DNA of 64,000 bases from an uncultured Clostridia bacterium (GTDB taxonomy: Bacteria; Bacillota; Clostridia; Christensenellales; Aristaeellaceae). The DNA is taken from positions 27,871 through 91,870 of the forward strand of contig CALGBY010000135.1 in NCBI GenBank assembly GCA_937886445.1, given 5' to 3'. Positions within the stretch are counted from its first letter, which is position 1, and each line of letters begins with the position of its first letter. The translations under genes and the position numbers were made by a program. This document shows, piece by piece, positions 1 through 8,703 of this stretch. A model generated the notes under the pieces. The model was not told the DNA's origin and did no database searches. It worked only from the letters and a program-made list of their open reading frames with translations.

Positions 1-2157
1 GGCATAATACAGGCTGTCCATCCTCACGCCGTACAGGCGGATCTGAGCCGCGACGGCTTCGCCGCTGTGCATGACCGTGCCGGAAAAAGAACAGCAGGCA
101 ACAGCGGCAACAGGATCAAGACCGATCTCTTCCGCGCCGGTCACAGTCACCTCGTCCGAAAGCCGGTCGCGTTCATCGGATTCGGGCGAAATGTAACGGC
201 AGTTATCCGGCAGCGTATACAGTACGCGGTAGGTGCCGGGACGCACCCCGTTCAGCCTGAAGGCCCCGTCCTTATCCGTATAGTCATAGCTGTACGAGCT
301 GACCGCGTTCCCCTCGGTATCGGTAAGCGTCACCTTCACGCCTTCAAGCCCGCCAAGATCCTCTTCACTGAAGCCGTCATCCATTTTTACGGTCCCGCAG
401 ATCACTCCCGCCTTATACAGGGCAAGCGTGACGCCTTCCCGGCGTTCGCCGGTTTTAAGGATGATCGTTTCCGTATCCGCTGTTTCAAAGGTCTGCTCAC
501 AAAGCGCGTTGTCCGCTCCGGGATCTGCCGCGATGTACGGGCTTGCCAGCGCCACGCGCACCTTATACGCGGCCGGAACGAGCGGGCCGAGCACATACTG
601 TCCGTCCGCGCCGGTCAGTGTTTCCGCGCATACATTGCCGGCGGTATCCACTGCCTGAACGGCTGCCTCGGGAAGAACGGATTCCTCAGCACTCCTTACG
701 CCGTTATTGTCTTTCTCGGTATACACCGTGCCCGAAAGGAACACGCCTCCGGTCACGATCACGCTGCAGTTGCTGTCACCCTTTACATCCAGCATAACGG
801 GAGCATCGCTTTCAAGAACCTCTGCTTTGTCCCCGTTGATCAGGCATGCGACATCCTCCGCGGCATATCCGATCCACGCGTACACCGTGCCTTCCCGGAG
901 CGCCCGGAAACGGGCTTTTCCGTTTTCCGCTTCCGTATACCCTATCACGCTTCCGTCCGCACCGTACAGCGTGACAGGCACGGAAAGTGCTGTTCTTTCG
1001 CCGTTCTCCGTGATCGTTCCGTTTGCATCCTTTTCAAACGCGCTTTCGTATACACACACGGTAAGCGTGTTTTCCTTTACCAGTACGATCGTATCCAGTT
1101 CTGTCTTTTTTCCCTGTACGCAGCGGATCAGCACGCTGTCCTTAGCAGTATCGGACGCGGTCATCAGTGAACCGGTCCCGGCAAACATCATCCCCTCCGG
1201 GGCAAGCATGCTCAGCTCGGCGCTTTCACTGCTGATGTGATCAAAGGAATAAAAGCCGTTCTCATCCGTGACTGCCGTACTGAAGGCTTCCTGATCCCCG
1301 CAGGTCAGGCGAAGCCCTGCGCCGCTCACACCGTTTCCGGCCTCATTTCTTACATAGCCGTGTATCTCAGCGGCGGGAATAAGGCCCAGTGCCATCCCCA
1401 CGCTTCCCGTTCTTTCCACCTCCAGCTCCACGCTGTCCGCAAAGCCGTTTACGCAGGTTCCGAAACGGTTGTTGAACTGGGTATTGCGCGTGCCCAGCGG
1501 TCCTGTGGTGAATGTCTCCGGAATTTCCGCTCTCAGGAAATAGGTGCCGGGCGTTACATTGCGAAATGCCGCGTAGTCATTTTTGTTGTTTGTCGTTTCC
1601 AGCACGGCGATCTCATATTCCGCAGCGTCTTCTTTGTAGATCAGGGTGATCTTCACTTTATCGATCAGCGGCTCGCTGCCTCCGCGGCCGCCGTTCTTAT
1701 TTTCATCCGCAAAAGCCGTAACACCGATAAACCCCTTGTTTTTCACAAGGCCGATGTTCATCTCCGTCTTTTTGTCCGCCGTGTTCCAACGTGTATAGCT
1801 GACCGTTCCGGAAGCAGGCAGTGCCGCGTTATCTTTTCCGGGCACGGAAAAACCGGCATTTGCAGCTTCGATCATCAGCCGGTATTCACTGCCGGTGCTT
1901 ACCGTGAATGAATATCTGCCGTCCTTTTCCGTAACATAAGTCTCACCGTCTGTTATGCTTTCCCCTTCGCGGTACTGAATCGTGATCCTGACGCCCGCCC
2001 GCGTCTCTTCTCTGCCGCCCATCACGCCGTCCGCATCGCCGTCATACCACGCTGTTCCGGATACTTTTACGCTTCCTTCGGCCAAAACAGCCGCGTATAC
2101 AGAAAAACTCAGTACGGCAAGAAAAACAGCCGTACCGAGAGCGATCCTTTTTTTCAT
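1..2157 (-). CDS. Secreted repeat protein with SdrD_B/Cna_B-like domains, C-terminus outside window
   Basis: The frame stays open from the ATG at 2157 to the window edge (719 codons), so the C-terminus is missing. The start has GGAGG nine bases upstream. The N-terminus (MKKRIALGTAVFLAVLSFSV) is a signal peptide. What follows is a series of beta-sandwich repeats of the SdrD_B / carboxypeptidase-regulatory type: an acidic DGDADGVMGG loop near residue 40, then repeated patterns such as EDGRYSF-like, VTDENGFYSFDHI, LTGADGQYVLGPLVPAAYKV and YTDKDGAFRLNGVRPGTYRV. Such domains form rod-like stalks in Gram-positive surface proteins. A sortase signal would lie beyond position 1 and cannot be checked. 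The gene begins 37 bases after pgsA on the same strand and may be co-transcribed with it. Confidence 0.85.
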   Translation of the reverse strand, partial: MKKRIALGTAVFLAVLSFSVYAAVLAEGSVKVSGTAWYDGDADGVMGGREETRAGVRITIQYREGESITDGETYVTEKDGRYSFTVSTGSEYRLMIEAANAGFSVPGKDNAALPASGTVSYTRWNTADKKTEMNIGLVKNKGFIGVTAFADENKNGGRGGSEPLIDKVKITLIYKEDAAEYEIAVLETTNNKNDYAAFRNVTPGTYFLRAEIPETFTTGPLGTRNTQFNNRFGTCVNGFADSVELEVERTGSVGMALGLIPAAEIHGYVRNEAGNGVSGAGLRLTCGDQEAFSTAVTDENGFYSFDHISSESAELSMLAPEGMMFAGTGSLMTASDTAKDSVLIRCVQGKKTELDTIVLVKENTLTVCVYESAFEKDANGTITENGERTALSVPVTLYGADGSVIGYTEAENGKARFRALREGTVYAWIGYAAEDVACLINGDKAEVLESDAPVMLDVKGDSNCSVIVTGGVFLSGTVYTEKDNNGVRSAEESVLPEAAVQAVDTAGNVCAETLTGADGQYVLGPLVPAAYKVRVALASPYIAADPGADNALCEQTFETADTETIILKTGERREGVTLALYKAGVICGTVKMDDGFSEEDLGGLEGVKVTLTDTEGNAVSSYSYDYTDKDGAFRLNGVRPGTYRVLYTLPDNCRYISPESDERDRLSDEVTVTGAEEIGLDPVAAVACCSFSGTVMHSGEAVAAQIRLYGVRMDSLYYA

Positions 2158-2194
2158 ATATTTATACCTCCGCATACTCCTGTGTTTATTCCGT

Positions 2195-2824
2195 TCAGGC
2201 CGTCTTTCCGTTTCCCGATAATTGCTTCCGCGCAGAATTCAGATATCTGATGCCGGCATAATAGGTAAGCGCGACTCCGCCCCAGATCAGGATATAATGC
2301 ACGGGAATCCTGATCTCAACAAAATAATTATGGAAAAACGAAGCGATGATCGCGATCACGATCAGGAACTGAGCCGCTTTTCCGTACCATTTCGCGTAAA
2401 CGACAACGCCCTTCTGCAGCATATACATGCCGCCGGTGAGCATGCCGATCTCTTTTATGAGGATCAGCAGCAGAGCAAGCGTAAACCATACATTTCTGAT
2501 GTAGAAGGCGGTACAGATCATGATACTGATCACCATCAGCTTATCGGCAAGCGGATCAAAAAGCTTTCCGAAGGATGTGATCTGGTTGAAGTGCCTGGCG
2601 ATATAGCCGTCCAGCGTATCGGTCAGGCTGGCAAGAATAAAAATACACAAAGCCGGAATATGAAAATTATAAGGCTTTCCGGGAAACCATATCCGTTCGA
2701 TCACGGCAGGGTGCCAGGTGAAGCACAGAATAAATACCGGAATAAGCGCCATGCGGAACATGGTCAGGGTGTTGGGTACATTCAGTATTTTTTCTTTTTT
2801 CTTTTCAGCGTTCTGAGCAGCCAT
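2195..2824 (-). CDS. pgsA: CDP-diacylglycerol--glycerol-3-phosphate 3-phosphatidyltransferase
   Basis: A 209-residue integral membrane enzyme of the CDP-alcohol phosphatidyltransferase family. It makes phosphatidylglycerol phosphate from CDP-diacylglycerol and glycerol 3-phosphate, the committed step to phosphatidylglycerol and cardiolipin. The signature D-x2-D-G-x2-A-R-x8-G-x3-D-x3-D is visible as DTLDGYIARHF followed by GKLFDPLADK, with several hydrophobic segments around it. The start at 2824 was chosen over an upstream in-frame codon because a clear GGAGG lies six bases before it. The N-terminus is Lys-rich (AEKKKEK). The family also includes other CDP-alcohol transferases, but the size and motif context fit PgsA best. 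Confidence 0.88.
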   Translation of the reverse strand: MAAQNAEKKKEKILNVPNTLTMFRMALIPVFILCFTWHPAVIERIWFPGKPYNFHIPALCIFILASLTDTLDGYIARHFNQITSFGKLFDPLADKLMVISIMICTAFYIRNVWFTLALLLILIKEIGMLTGGMYMLQKGVVVYAKWYGKAAQFLIVIAIIASFFHNYFVEIRIPVHYILIWGGVALTYYAGIRYLNSARKQLSGNGKTA

Positions 2825-3069
2825 GCGATTACCTCCATAAAGATACACAGTAATTATAGCAGTTACTCACAAAAATATCAATCTCAAACGAGCATAATTT
2901 CAGCCGATTGTCAATAAAGTTACATTCCCGCCGGTGTTGCCGAAAGCCTCATTTTTCCGGTTTCATGCCTGATCGGGCAATTTGCGGTTTTTGCATTGTT
3001 TTGGGCGAAAATCGCATAAAAATACCCTATTTTTATCATAAAATTCGATGTTTTTCATAATATCCTTTA

Positions 3070-3098
3070 TTGACAGAAAACATGACTGCTGATATAAT
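3070..3098 (+). promoter_or_regulatory. Sigma-A promoter of the membrane pyrophosphatase gene
   Basis: TTGACA (3070-3075) and TATAAT (3093-3098) are separated by exactly 17 bases, and the gene starts 32 bases further on. The rest of the 2825-3069 gap is AT-rich and shows no gene. Confidence 0.85.
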
Positions 3099-3130
3099 AA
3101 GGCAAAATTATTAAATTGGGAGGGTTTGTT

Positions 3131-5227
3131 ATGTTTCTGTCATGCCTTTGTGTACTGGCGGTAGTGCTTCTCGCGATTGCCTACGTCGTGTACAACTACC
3201 TGCGCGTCCGGAAGCTGGATGAAGGTACTGCCGAAATGTCCGAGATGGCCGGCATCATCCGCAGCGGCGCAAACGCTTTTATGAAAACGGAATACCGCAC
3301 CATCATCATCGTGGTCGTCGCGGTCGCCGTTATTTTCAGCCTGTTCGTTGAAAAAATGAGCGGCATCACATTCCTGATGGGTGCCGTAATGAGCAGCTGC
3401 GTGTGCGTACTGGGCATGCGTTCCGCCACATACGCGAATGTGCGTACCGCGAACAAGGCGCGCACCTCCCTCTCCATCGGTGAGACCGTAAAGGTGGCCC
3501 TCTGCGGCGGCTCGATCTCCGGTCTGGCCGTTCAGGCCTTCGGCATGCTGGGCATGCTGGCCGTTCTGCTCATCTGGGGCATCAACACAGGCAATGACGC
3601 CTGCGGCATCATCCGCATCGCCGGAATGGAATGCAACGGTACCATCATGCATGTGACCACCTATTCCCTCGGCTGCTCGCTGGTCGCCATGTTCAACCGC
3701 GTTGCCGGCGGAAACTACACCAAGGCTGCCGATATCTCCTCCGATATTCTTGCCAAGCTGCGTCACGACCTTCCCGAGGATGACAGCCGCGTGCCCAATG
3801 TGGTAGCGGACTTTATCGGCGACAACGTAAACGACATCGCCGGCAACTGCTCCGACCTGCTTGAATCCTTCGTAGCCACCATCGCCTCCGCGCTGATGAT
3901 CGCCGTGGTAGTGTTCGGCAAAGCCGAGATCGCCGAGACGATCCTCACCAAGGCGCTGATCTTCCCCATCATCATCGCCGGCTGCGGTCTGCTGGGCTGC
4001 CTGCTGGGCCTTGGCTATGCCGCCGTCAAGAAAATGGGCGACAACCCCTCCAAGGAACTCAACCTTGCCACCTACATTTCCTCCGGCGTCACTGTTGTGC
4101 TCGCCTTCTTTGCTTCCCTGATCATGTTCAGGAGCGAGAGCGTTGCCGATTTCAGCTGGGGCTGGATCTCTCCCTGGATCAGCGCCGTGCTTGGCATCGT
4201 GAGCGGCGTGTTGATCGGCATCATTACCGAATACTATACCTCCACCGATTATAAGCCCACCAGAAAGCTGGCTGAAATGGCCACCGAGGGTGAAGCCTTC
4301 GTCATCACCAAGGGCGATGCTATCGGAAGCCGCAGCTGTCTGCTTCCCATCCTGCTCATCGGTCTTTCTCTGTTTGCCTCCGGAGCGATCTGCGGTATCT
4401 ACGGTATCGCGATCTCTGCTCTGGGTATGCTCTCGTTTGTAGGCTGCACCGTATCCATCGACGCCTTCGGCCCCATCGCCGACAATGCCGGCGGTCTTGC
4501 CGAAAGCTGCCACCTGCCCGAGAATGTGCGCGTGATCACCGATAAGCTGGACAGCGTGGGCAATACCACCGCCGCCATCGGCAAGGGCTTTGCCATCGGC
4601 AGTGCCGCCTTCGCCACCGTGTCCCTGATCGTATCTTATGTAAACGGCTTTGACAAGCTGGGCGGTGTGCTGGATATCGCCATCCCCGCCGTGATCGCCG
4701 GTGCCCTGATCGGTGGCGCCCTGATTGAGTATTTCTCCGCCATGCTTACCGACAACACCATCGAATCCGCCAAGCTGATGGCCGATGAAGGCGACAAGCT
4801 GCTCTCCATCCCCGGCGTGCTTGAAGGAAAAGTAAAGCCCGACTATAACAAAATGATCTCCATGGCTGCGAAGCAGGCCCTCAAAAAGATGCTCATCCCC
4901 TCTGTACTGGCCCTGATCATCCCCGTGCTCGGCGGTTTGTTCATCGGTGCCGGCTTCGTGGGAGGCATCCTGATCGGCGCCACCATCGTAGCCATTCCCC
5001 GCGCGATCTTCATGGGCAACTCCGGCGGTGCTTTCGATAACGGCAAAAAGTACATCGAAAGCGGCAGCCTGAAAGGCCACGGCAAAGGAAGCGCCGCCCA
5101 CAAGGCCGCTGTTACCGGCGATACCGTGGGTGATACCCGTAAGGATGTAGTAGGTGTTGCTCTGGATATCTTCATCAAAACGATGTCCACTGTCGCGAAT
5201 ACGCTGAAAGCCGTATTCCGCGCCTGA
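3131..5227 (+). CDS. hppA: Membrane-bound ion-pumping pyrophosphatase, divergent member
   Basis: A 698-residue polytopic protein that hydrolyses pyrophosphate and pumps H+ or Na+ across the membrane. GGGAGGG lies six bases before the ATG at 3131. Family landmarks: TKAAD followed by a PEDD loop, GDNVNDIAGN, FGPIADNAGG, GNTTAAIGKG and VTGDTVGDTRKD. The Ala after GNTT is typical of K+-dependent enzymes, which carry Ala where K+-independent ones carry Lys. Several near-invariant positions differ from the textbook family: the D-x7-K-x-E motif reads D-x7-K-x-R (DISSDILAKLR), GDNVGD is GDNVND, and the usual KDTSGPS is KDVVGVA. The metal-binding Asp residues of that region are kept. Whether it pumps H+ or Na+ cannot be read from the sequence. 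Confidence 0.9.
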   Translation: MFLSCLCVLAVVLLAIAYVVYNYLRVRKLDEGTAEMSEMAGIIRSGANAFMKTEYRTIIIVVVAVAVIFSLFVEKMSGITFLMGAVMSSCVCVLGMRSATYANVRTANKARTSLSIGETVKVALCGGSISGLAVQAFGMLGMLAVLLIWGINTGNDACGIIRIAGMECNGTIMHVTTYSLGCSLVAMFNRVAGGNYTKAADISSDILAKLRHDLPEDDSRVPNVVADFIGDNVNDIAGNCSDLLESFVATIASALMIAVVVFGKAEIAETILTKALIFPIIIAGCGLLGCLLGLGYAAVKKMGDNPSKELNLATYISSGVTVVLAFFASLIMFRSESVADFSWGWISPWISAVLGIVSGVLIGIITEYYTSTDYKPTRKLAEMATEGEAFVITKGDAIGSRSCLLPILLIGLSLFASGAICGIYGIAISALGMLSFVGCTVSIDAFGPIADNAGGLAESCHLPENVRVITDKLDSVGNTTAAIGKGFAIGSAAFATVSLIVSYVNGFDKLGGVLDIAIPAVIAGALIGGALIEYFSAMLTDNTIESAKLMADEGDKLLSIPGVLEGKVKPDYNKMISMAAKQALKKMLIPSVLALIIPVLGGLFIGAGFVGGILIGATIVAIPRAIFMGNSGGAFDNGKKYIESGSLKGHGKGSAAHKAAVTGDTVGDTRKDVVGVALDIFIKTMSTVANTLKAVFRA

Positions 5228-5234
5228 TAACGCA

Positions 5235-5267
5235 CAGACGGCGGTTTCTGACCGCCGTCTGTTTTTT
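5235..5267 (+). terminator. Rho-independent terminator after hppA
   Basis: A ten-base-pair stem CAGACGGCGG / CCGCCGTCTG with a seven-base loop is followed by six T, starting eight bases after the hppA stop. Confidence 0.93.
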
Positions 5268-5377
5268 GCCCTGAAGTGATATTTTTCCGTGCGGTGACCG
5301 TTTTCCCGGCAGAAGCTGCTGACGAACAGCCCGCAAGGGGGGCGGTAAGCCTGTTTTCCGGGTTCATTCCATATGAA

Positions 5378-5420
5378 GCAAGGGGCTGATGCAGATTTAT
5401 GATTTGCATCAGCCCCTTGC
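5378..5420 (-). terminator. Perfect 16-bp inverted repeat after the MBL-fold gene
   Basis: The arms at 5378-5393 and 5405-5420 (GCAAGGGGCTGATGCA and its complement) match without a mismatch around an 11-base loop, directly after the stop codon of the minus-strand gene ending at 5422. There is no strong T-run, only TTCATA on the minus strand. It probably ends that transcript, but it could also be a structured 3' end. Confidence 0.6.
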
Positions 5421-5421
5421 T

Positions 5422-6678
5422 TTATTCAGCCAGCCCGTTGCTTGCCCGGCACACCGCTCTGCCGTACTCATCTATAAGTACCACCGTGCTACGCTTGTTT
5501 TTATTGATGAACCTGTTTTTGTATTTCAGCGTGATGTCCGTATCGCCCTTGCTTTTTTTGCCGCCAATCACGATCCGGGATCGGGGAGCGACCGTGATAT
5601 CCGGCAGGGCGGCGCTTTCTCCCCCGTTATTGATAAACAGCAGGGTATACCCTTTCAGACTTTGCGTAACGGAGGTGTTATTGATCAGTATCACAGTGTC
5701 ATTTTCCGTATCCAGCCGCATATCAATACCGGTCATCCGCGCGGGCAGGCCTTCGAACACCTGATCGCTCACTGTTACATTTCCGGCCTTCAGTTCAACA
5801 AGCAGCGCATCGCTGTAATCCTGGGTTACGCAGATTTTGCTTCGAACGCCGTTCAGCCGTTTGACAGTACCCGATGCGGGTGTATCCGGTTCCTCCGCGG
5901 TGTTGGTGCTGATCACAGCCGCCTTCGGCGTGACCCGAGCGAGAAAAGCCGCGGAGGATGCGCCGGAGTCCCCATGGTGGCCCGTCTTCAGCACATCACT
6001 GTGACCGATCAGTCTTTTTTCGAGCAGCGTATTCTCTTCCTCTTCCTTCATATCGCCGCAGAACAGAATGCTTCCGTCCTTTGTTTCAAGGCGCATGACA
6101 AGCGAATTATTGTTATCGCTGTTCCTGTTCTCCGTTACCGGCCCGATAACGGCGATCGACGCGCCGTTACCCAGCGTGATCACATCGCCGCTGTTCAGCC
6201 ATGTCACCTCCTGCCCGCGGATAGCCGCGGCCAGATAGGCAGGATGTTCTTCCTTTTTTGTCTCGCGGAAAATGGCCGGCGCGTACCATTTATCGACCGG
6301 GATGCCGGAAAGAGACAGCGCGACAGCGCCTCCGGCATGATCCTTATGGACATGGGTAATGAATACCCCGTCCAGCCGGCTGATACCGCAATGCCGGAGC
6401 GCCGCTGCCAGGAAAGGTACGTTCTCCTCTCTCGCGCAGTCGATCACAAAATACTTGCCTTCTGCTTCAAGGATCATCGCGTCCGCTTTTCCCACATTCA
6501 GGCAGTACAGCCTGATGCCGCTGCCTCCGGTCTCTTCAGCCGCGGCTTCCTGCCGGTCATTGCCTTCGGGAACGGTAAGCGCGTCCGCCTGCCGCACCGT
6601 CTGCTTTTCACCGCAGGCGCACAGCAGGAAAGCAGCAGCCGTCATCCAAAGCATAAATCCCGCAATCCTTCTTTTCAT
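5422..6678 (-). CDS. ComEC-like MBL-fold metallohydrolase lipoprotein with lamin-tail-like domain
   Basis: A 418-residue lipoprotein: the signal peptide ends in a lipobox (LLCAC). Residues around 50-290 form a metallo-beta-lactamase fold like the C-terminal domain of ComEC: VFITHVHKDHAGG gives the H-x-H-x-D-H metal motif, and FCGDMKEEEE and KTGHHGDSG supply further metal ligands. The last ~95 residues, following AGNVTVSDQVF, resemble a lamin-tail (LTD) beta-sandwich often linked to extracellular nucleases or surface attachment. The ATG overlaps the stop of the upstream gene by four bases (ATGA), so the two are translationally coupled. The substrate is unknown; a nucleic-acid or phosphodiester substrate is an inference from the ComEC likeness. 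Confidence 0.82.
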   Translation of the reverse strand: MKRRIAGFMLWMTAAAFLLCACGEKQTVRQADALTVPEGNDRQEAAAEETGGSGIRLYCLNVGKADAMILEAEGKYFVIDCAREENVPFLAAALRHCGISRLDGVFITHVHKDHAGGAVALSLSGIPVDKWYAPAIFRETKKEEHPAYLAAAIRGQEVTWLNSGDVITLGNGASIAVIGPVTENRNSDNNNSLVMRLETKDGSILFCGDMKEEEENTLLEKRLIGHSDVLKTGHHGDSGASSAAFLARVTPKAAVISTNTAEEPDTPASGTVKRLNGVRSKICVTQDYSDALLVELKAGNVTVSDQVFEGLPARMTGIDMRLDTENDTVILINNTSVTQSLKGYTLLFINNGGESAALPDITVAPRSRIVIGGKKSKGDTDITLKYKNRFINKNKRSTVVLIDEYGRAVCRASNGLAE

Positions 6679-8522
6679 TTCCTCTTTCCGTTCTCAGACT
6701 TATAGGTGTAGCGTGCCGTCAGTCTGGGCATAGAATTATAGGTCCCGTAGGCGTCGGCATAGATCTGATACTCTTCTCCCAGTACCCAGGTATCCGTTGA
6801 ACGGTTTTCCAGCATCACGGAACGCGCGTTCTGACCGTTCGCATCGGTAGTGTTCAGCAGTTCCATGATCGCCAGCTGAGGATTATCGGTGATGATTTCC
6901 CGGATGATCCCCGTGCATACATACACCTGGGTCTTGGCCACCCTCGTTTCCGTCATGTTCAGATAATCGTTATAATCATAGGATCTGTTCATGCTCCATG
7001 CCAGCTTCGAATAATCCTTCGCGGGAGGCATATAGTACACAGTCTTCTTATATACGGAAGGCTCGACTCCCTCCGCCGACACCTGGATCACGATATCGTT
7101 GTTGCCGATCGTATCAAAGATCGCCTCAAAGGAGAATTTTCCTTCCAGTGCCATTTGGGAGAGATCCAGATTCTGATAATGAGAAAGCACGATCAGGTTG
7201 GCCCCGGCCAGCGTCGTTCCGCGGATCGTCATGTTTTTCTCAACGGAACGGTCATTCAGTGTGGAATCCAGATGCACATCGATCGTAACAGGCTCTCTGT
7301 AAATCGTCACAATGACTTCATTTTTCCTGTAGTAACGGCAGGAGGTCTCGATATGGAATGTGTTTTCACCGATCGCCTGGATATCGAACGGCAGGCTGAC
7401 CTCACCGTCCTGCAGGGTGTTGACGAAGCTGGTATAGTTCTCCCCGTTGATACTCACAGTGGCATTCTTATCCACCTTGAATTTCAGCGTGAACCGGTCT
7501 CCCTGCGTTTCGGCATAGCCGGAATCCGGTGTGATCAGCACCAGAGGTGAAAGCGGCACCTCCACCGTGTAGCGTATCTCGTTCATCGGCTGCTGTTCTC
7601 CGGCCTTCGTTCTCAGGAAGGGAGAAAGAACGACCTCCACATACTGATCCTCTACTCCGTTCTCGTCCTCATACCAGATGCTGTCCTTGATCTCAGCAGT
7701 GGCATAGCCGCCGATGGAGGTAAAGGACTGCCTTACCTTTCCGCCAAGCCACACCTCTGTTCCCTCAGGCGCGGGAATGCGTATCGTATGGGCCGGCATA
7801 TCATCCAGGATCGAAGCCGTGATCTCGATCTCCTGCTCGTTCTCCTCCGAACCGAACAGCTGCTCTGCCACGGTTTTCATTTCGGTATCGGTATTGCTCT
7901 CCGTTTCGCCCTTATCGGGCGCGCATACCTTCAGATTGAGCGCCGCCCATACACCGAAAGCGATCACGGCAACAAGCATCAGGATCACACCCGCGATCCG
8001 TACGGAACGGCTGACTCCGCCGCGGCGTTTCCGCCCGTATCTGCCTGAGCGCAGATGCCGGGAGGACGCGTACACCGGCAAAGGAGTGGTATTGGCGTAA
8101 TCATCATAATCCACCCTTCCGCCTGCCGGGTTTCTTGAGCCATCGGCGTTTTCCGGGTCTGAGAACCGTTCCAGACCGGAAAACGGATTTGAGCTTCCCC
8201 GCATGCCGTTTATCCCGCGTTCCACAGGCGCCAGCCCCTGCTCCGCACCGATCACGCGCAGGCGCTGCTGCTCGATGTCTCCGCGGCGTTTGCGCGCGTG
8301 AAGATCCAGCATCTCGCGGGCCAGATCCTCCCTGGCGTCGCTCGCAGCGCTTTCACGGCCTTCCTCGTCCACCTGAATATATGTCTTTCCCGGCGCCTTT
8401 CCGATCATTTCCTGCTGCCATGACGGTTCCGCGGCCGCGTCTGTTTTTCCAAACGCGCTCCCGCAGTAATAGCATACCGGGTAGGTATCTCTGTTCCATT
8501 TCCCGCATTCGGGGCATCTCAT
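6675..8522 (-). CDS. Zinc-ribbon membrane protein with a large extracellular region
   Basis: A 615-residue protein of unrecognised function. It begins with a zinc ribbon (CPECG ... CYYCG), followed by a charged low-complexity cytoplasmic stretch, one membrane helix near residues 176-197 (AGVILMLVAVIAFGVWAAL) and about 410 extracellular residues of beta-rich, Ig-like segments (for example ITPDSGYAETQGDRFTLKF and ATVSINGENYTSFV). The start at 8522 was preferred because GGAGG lies eight bases upstream; an in-frame GTG 27 bases earlier lacks such a site. It shares a four-base overlap with the MBL-fold lipoprotein gene, suggesting both act at the cell surface. Confidence 0.7.
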   Translation of the reverse strand: MRCPECGKWNRDTYPVCYYCGSAFGKTDAAAEPSWQQEMIGKAPGKTYIQVDEEGRESAASDAREDLAREMLDLHARKRRGDIEQQRLRVIGAEQGLAPVERGINGMRGSSNPFSGLERFSDPENADGSRNPAGGRVDYDDYANTTPLPVYASSRHLRSGRYGRKRRGGVSRSVRIAGVILMLVAVIAFGVWAALNLKVCAPDKGETESNTDTEMKTVAEQLFGSEENEQEIEITASILDDMPAHTIRIPAPEGTEVWLGGKVRQSFTSIGGYATAEIKDSIWYEDENGVEDQYVEVVLSPFLRTKAGEQQPMNEIRYTVEVPLSPLVLITPDSGYAETQGDRFTLKFKVDKNATVSINGENYTSFVNTLQDGEVSLPFDIQAIGENTFHIETSCRYYRKNEVIVTIYREPVTIDVHLDSTLNDRSVEKNMTIRGTTLAGANLIVLSHYQNLDLSQMALEGKFSFEAIFDTIGNNDIVIQVSAEGVEPSVYKKTVYYMPPAKDYSKLAWSMNRSYDYNDYLNMTETRVAKTQVYVCTGIIREIITDNPQLAIMELLNTTDANGQNARSVMLENRSTDTWVLGEEYQIYADAYGTYNSMPRLTARYTYKSENGKRK

Positions 8523-8613
8523 TTCGGCATCCTCCGTACAGTCATACACTTAACTATAATACTATTCTTTTTGCATACTGAAATTCCTGCCGGACGAAAT
8601 GTAAATTCGGGAC

Positions 8614-8642
8614 TGTTCAAACAGTTGAATATCTGCTATAAT
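8614..8642 (+). promoter_or_regulatory. Extended -10 promoter of fba
   Basis: TATAAT at 8637-8642 is preceded by TGC (extended -10), with a weak -35 (TGTTCA, 8614-8619) 17 bases upstream. Confidence 0.6.
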
Positions 8643-8703
8643 AAAAATGCAGGCTTCATTAACGCGCCTGCGCTGAGCAAATGTACTTGAAGGAGGAATT
8701 CTT

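Noticed and set aside
3140..5101. Open frame of 653 codons on the minus strand opposite hppA
   Set aside because: It is antisense to a clear pyrophosphatase gene, has a His/Gly/Asp-rich composition typical of reversed codon bias and has no ribosome binding site.
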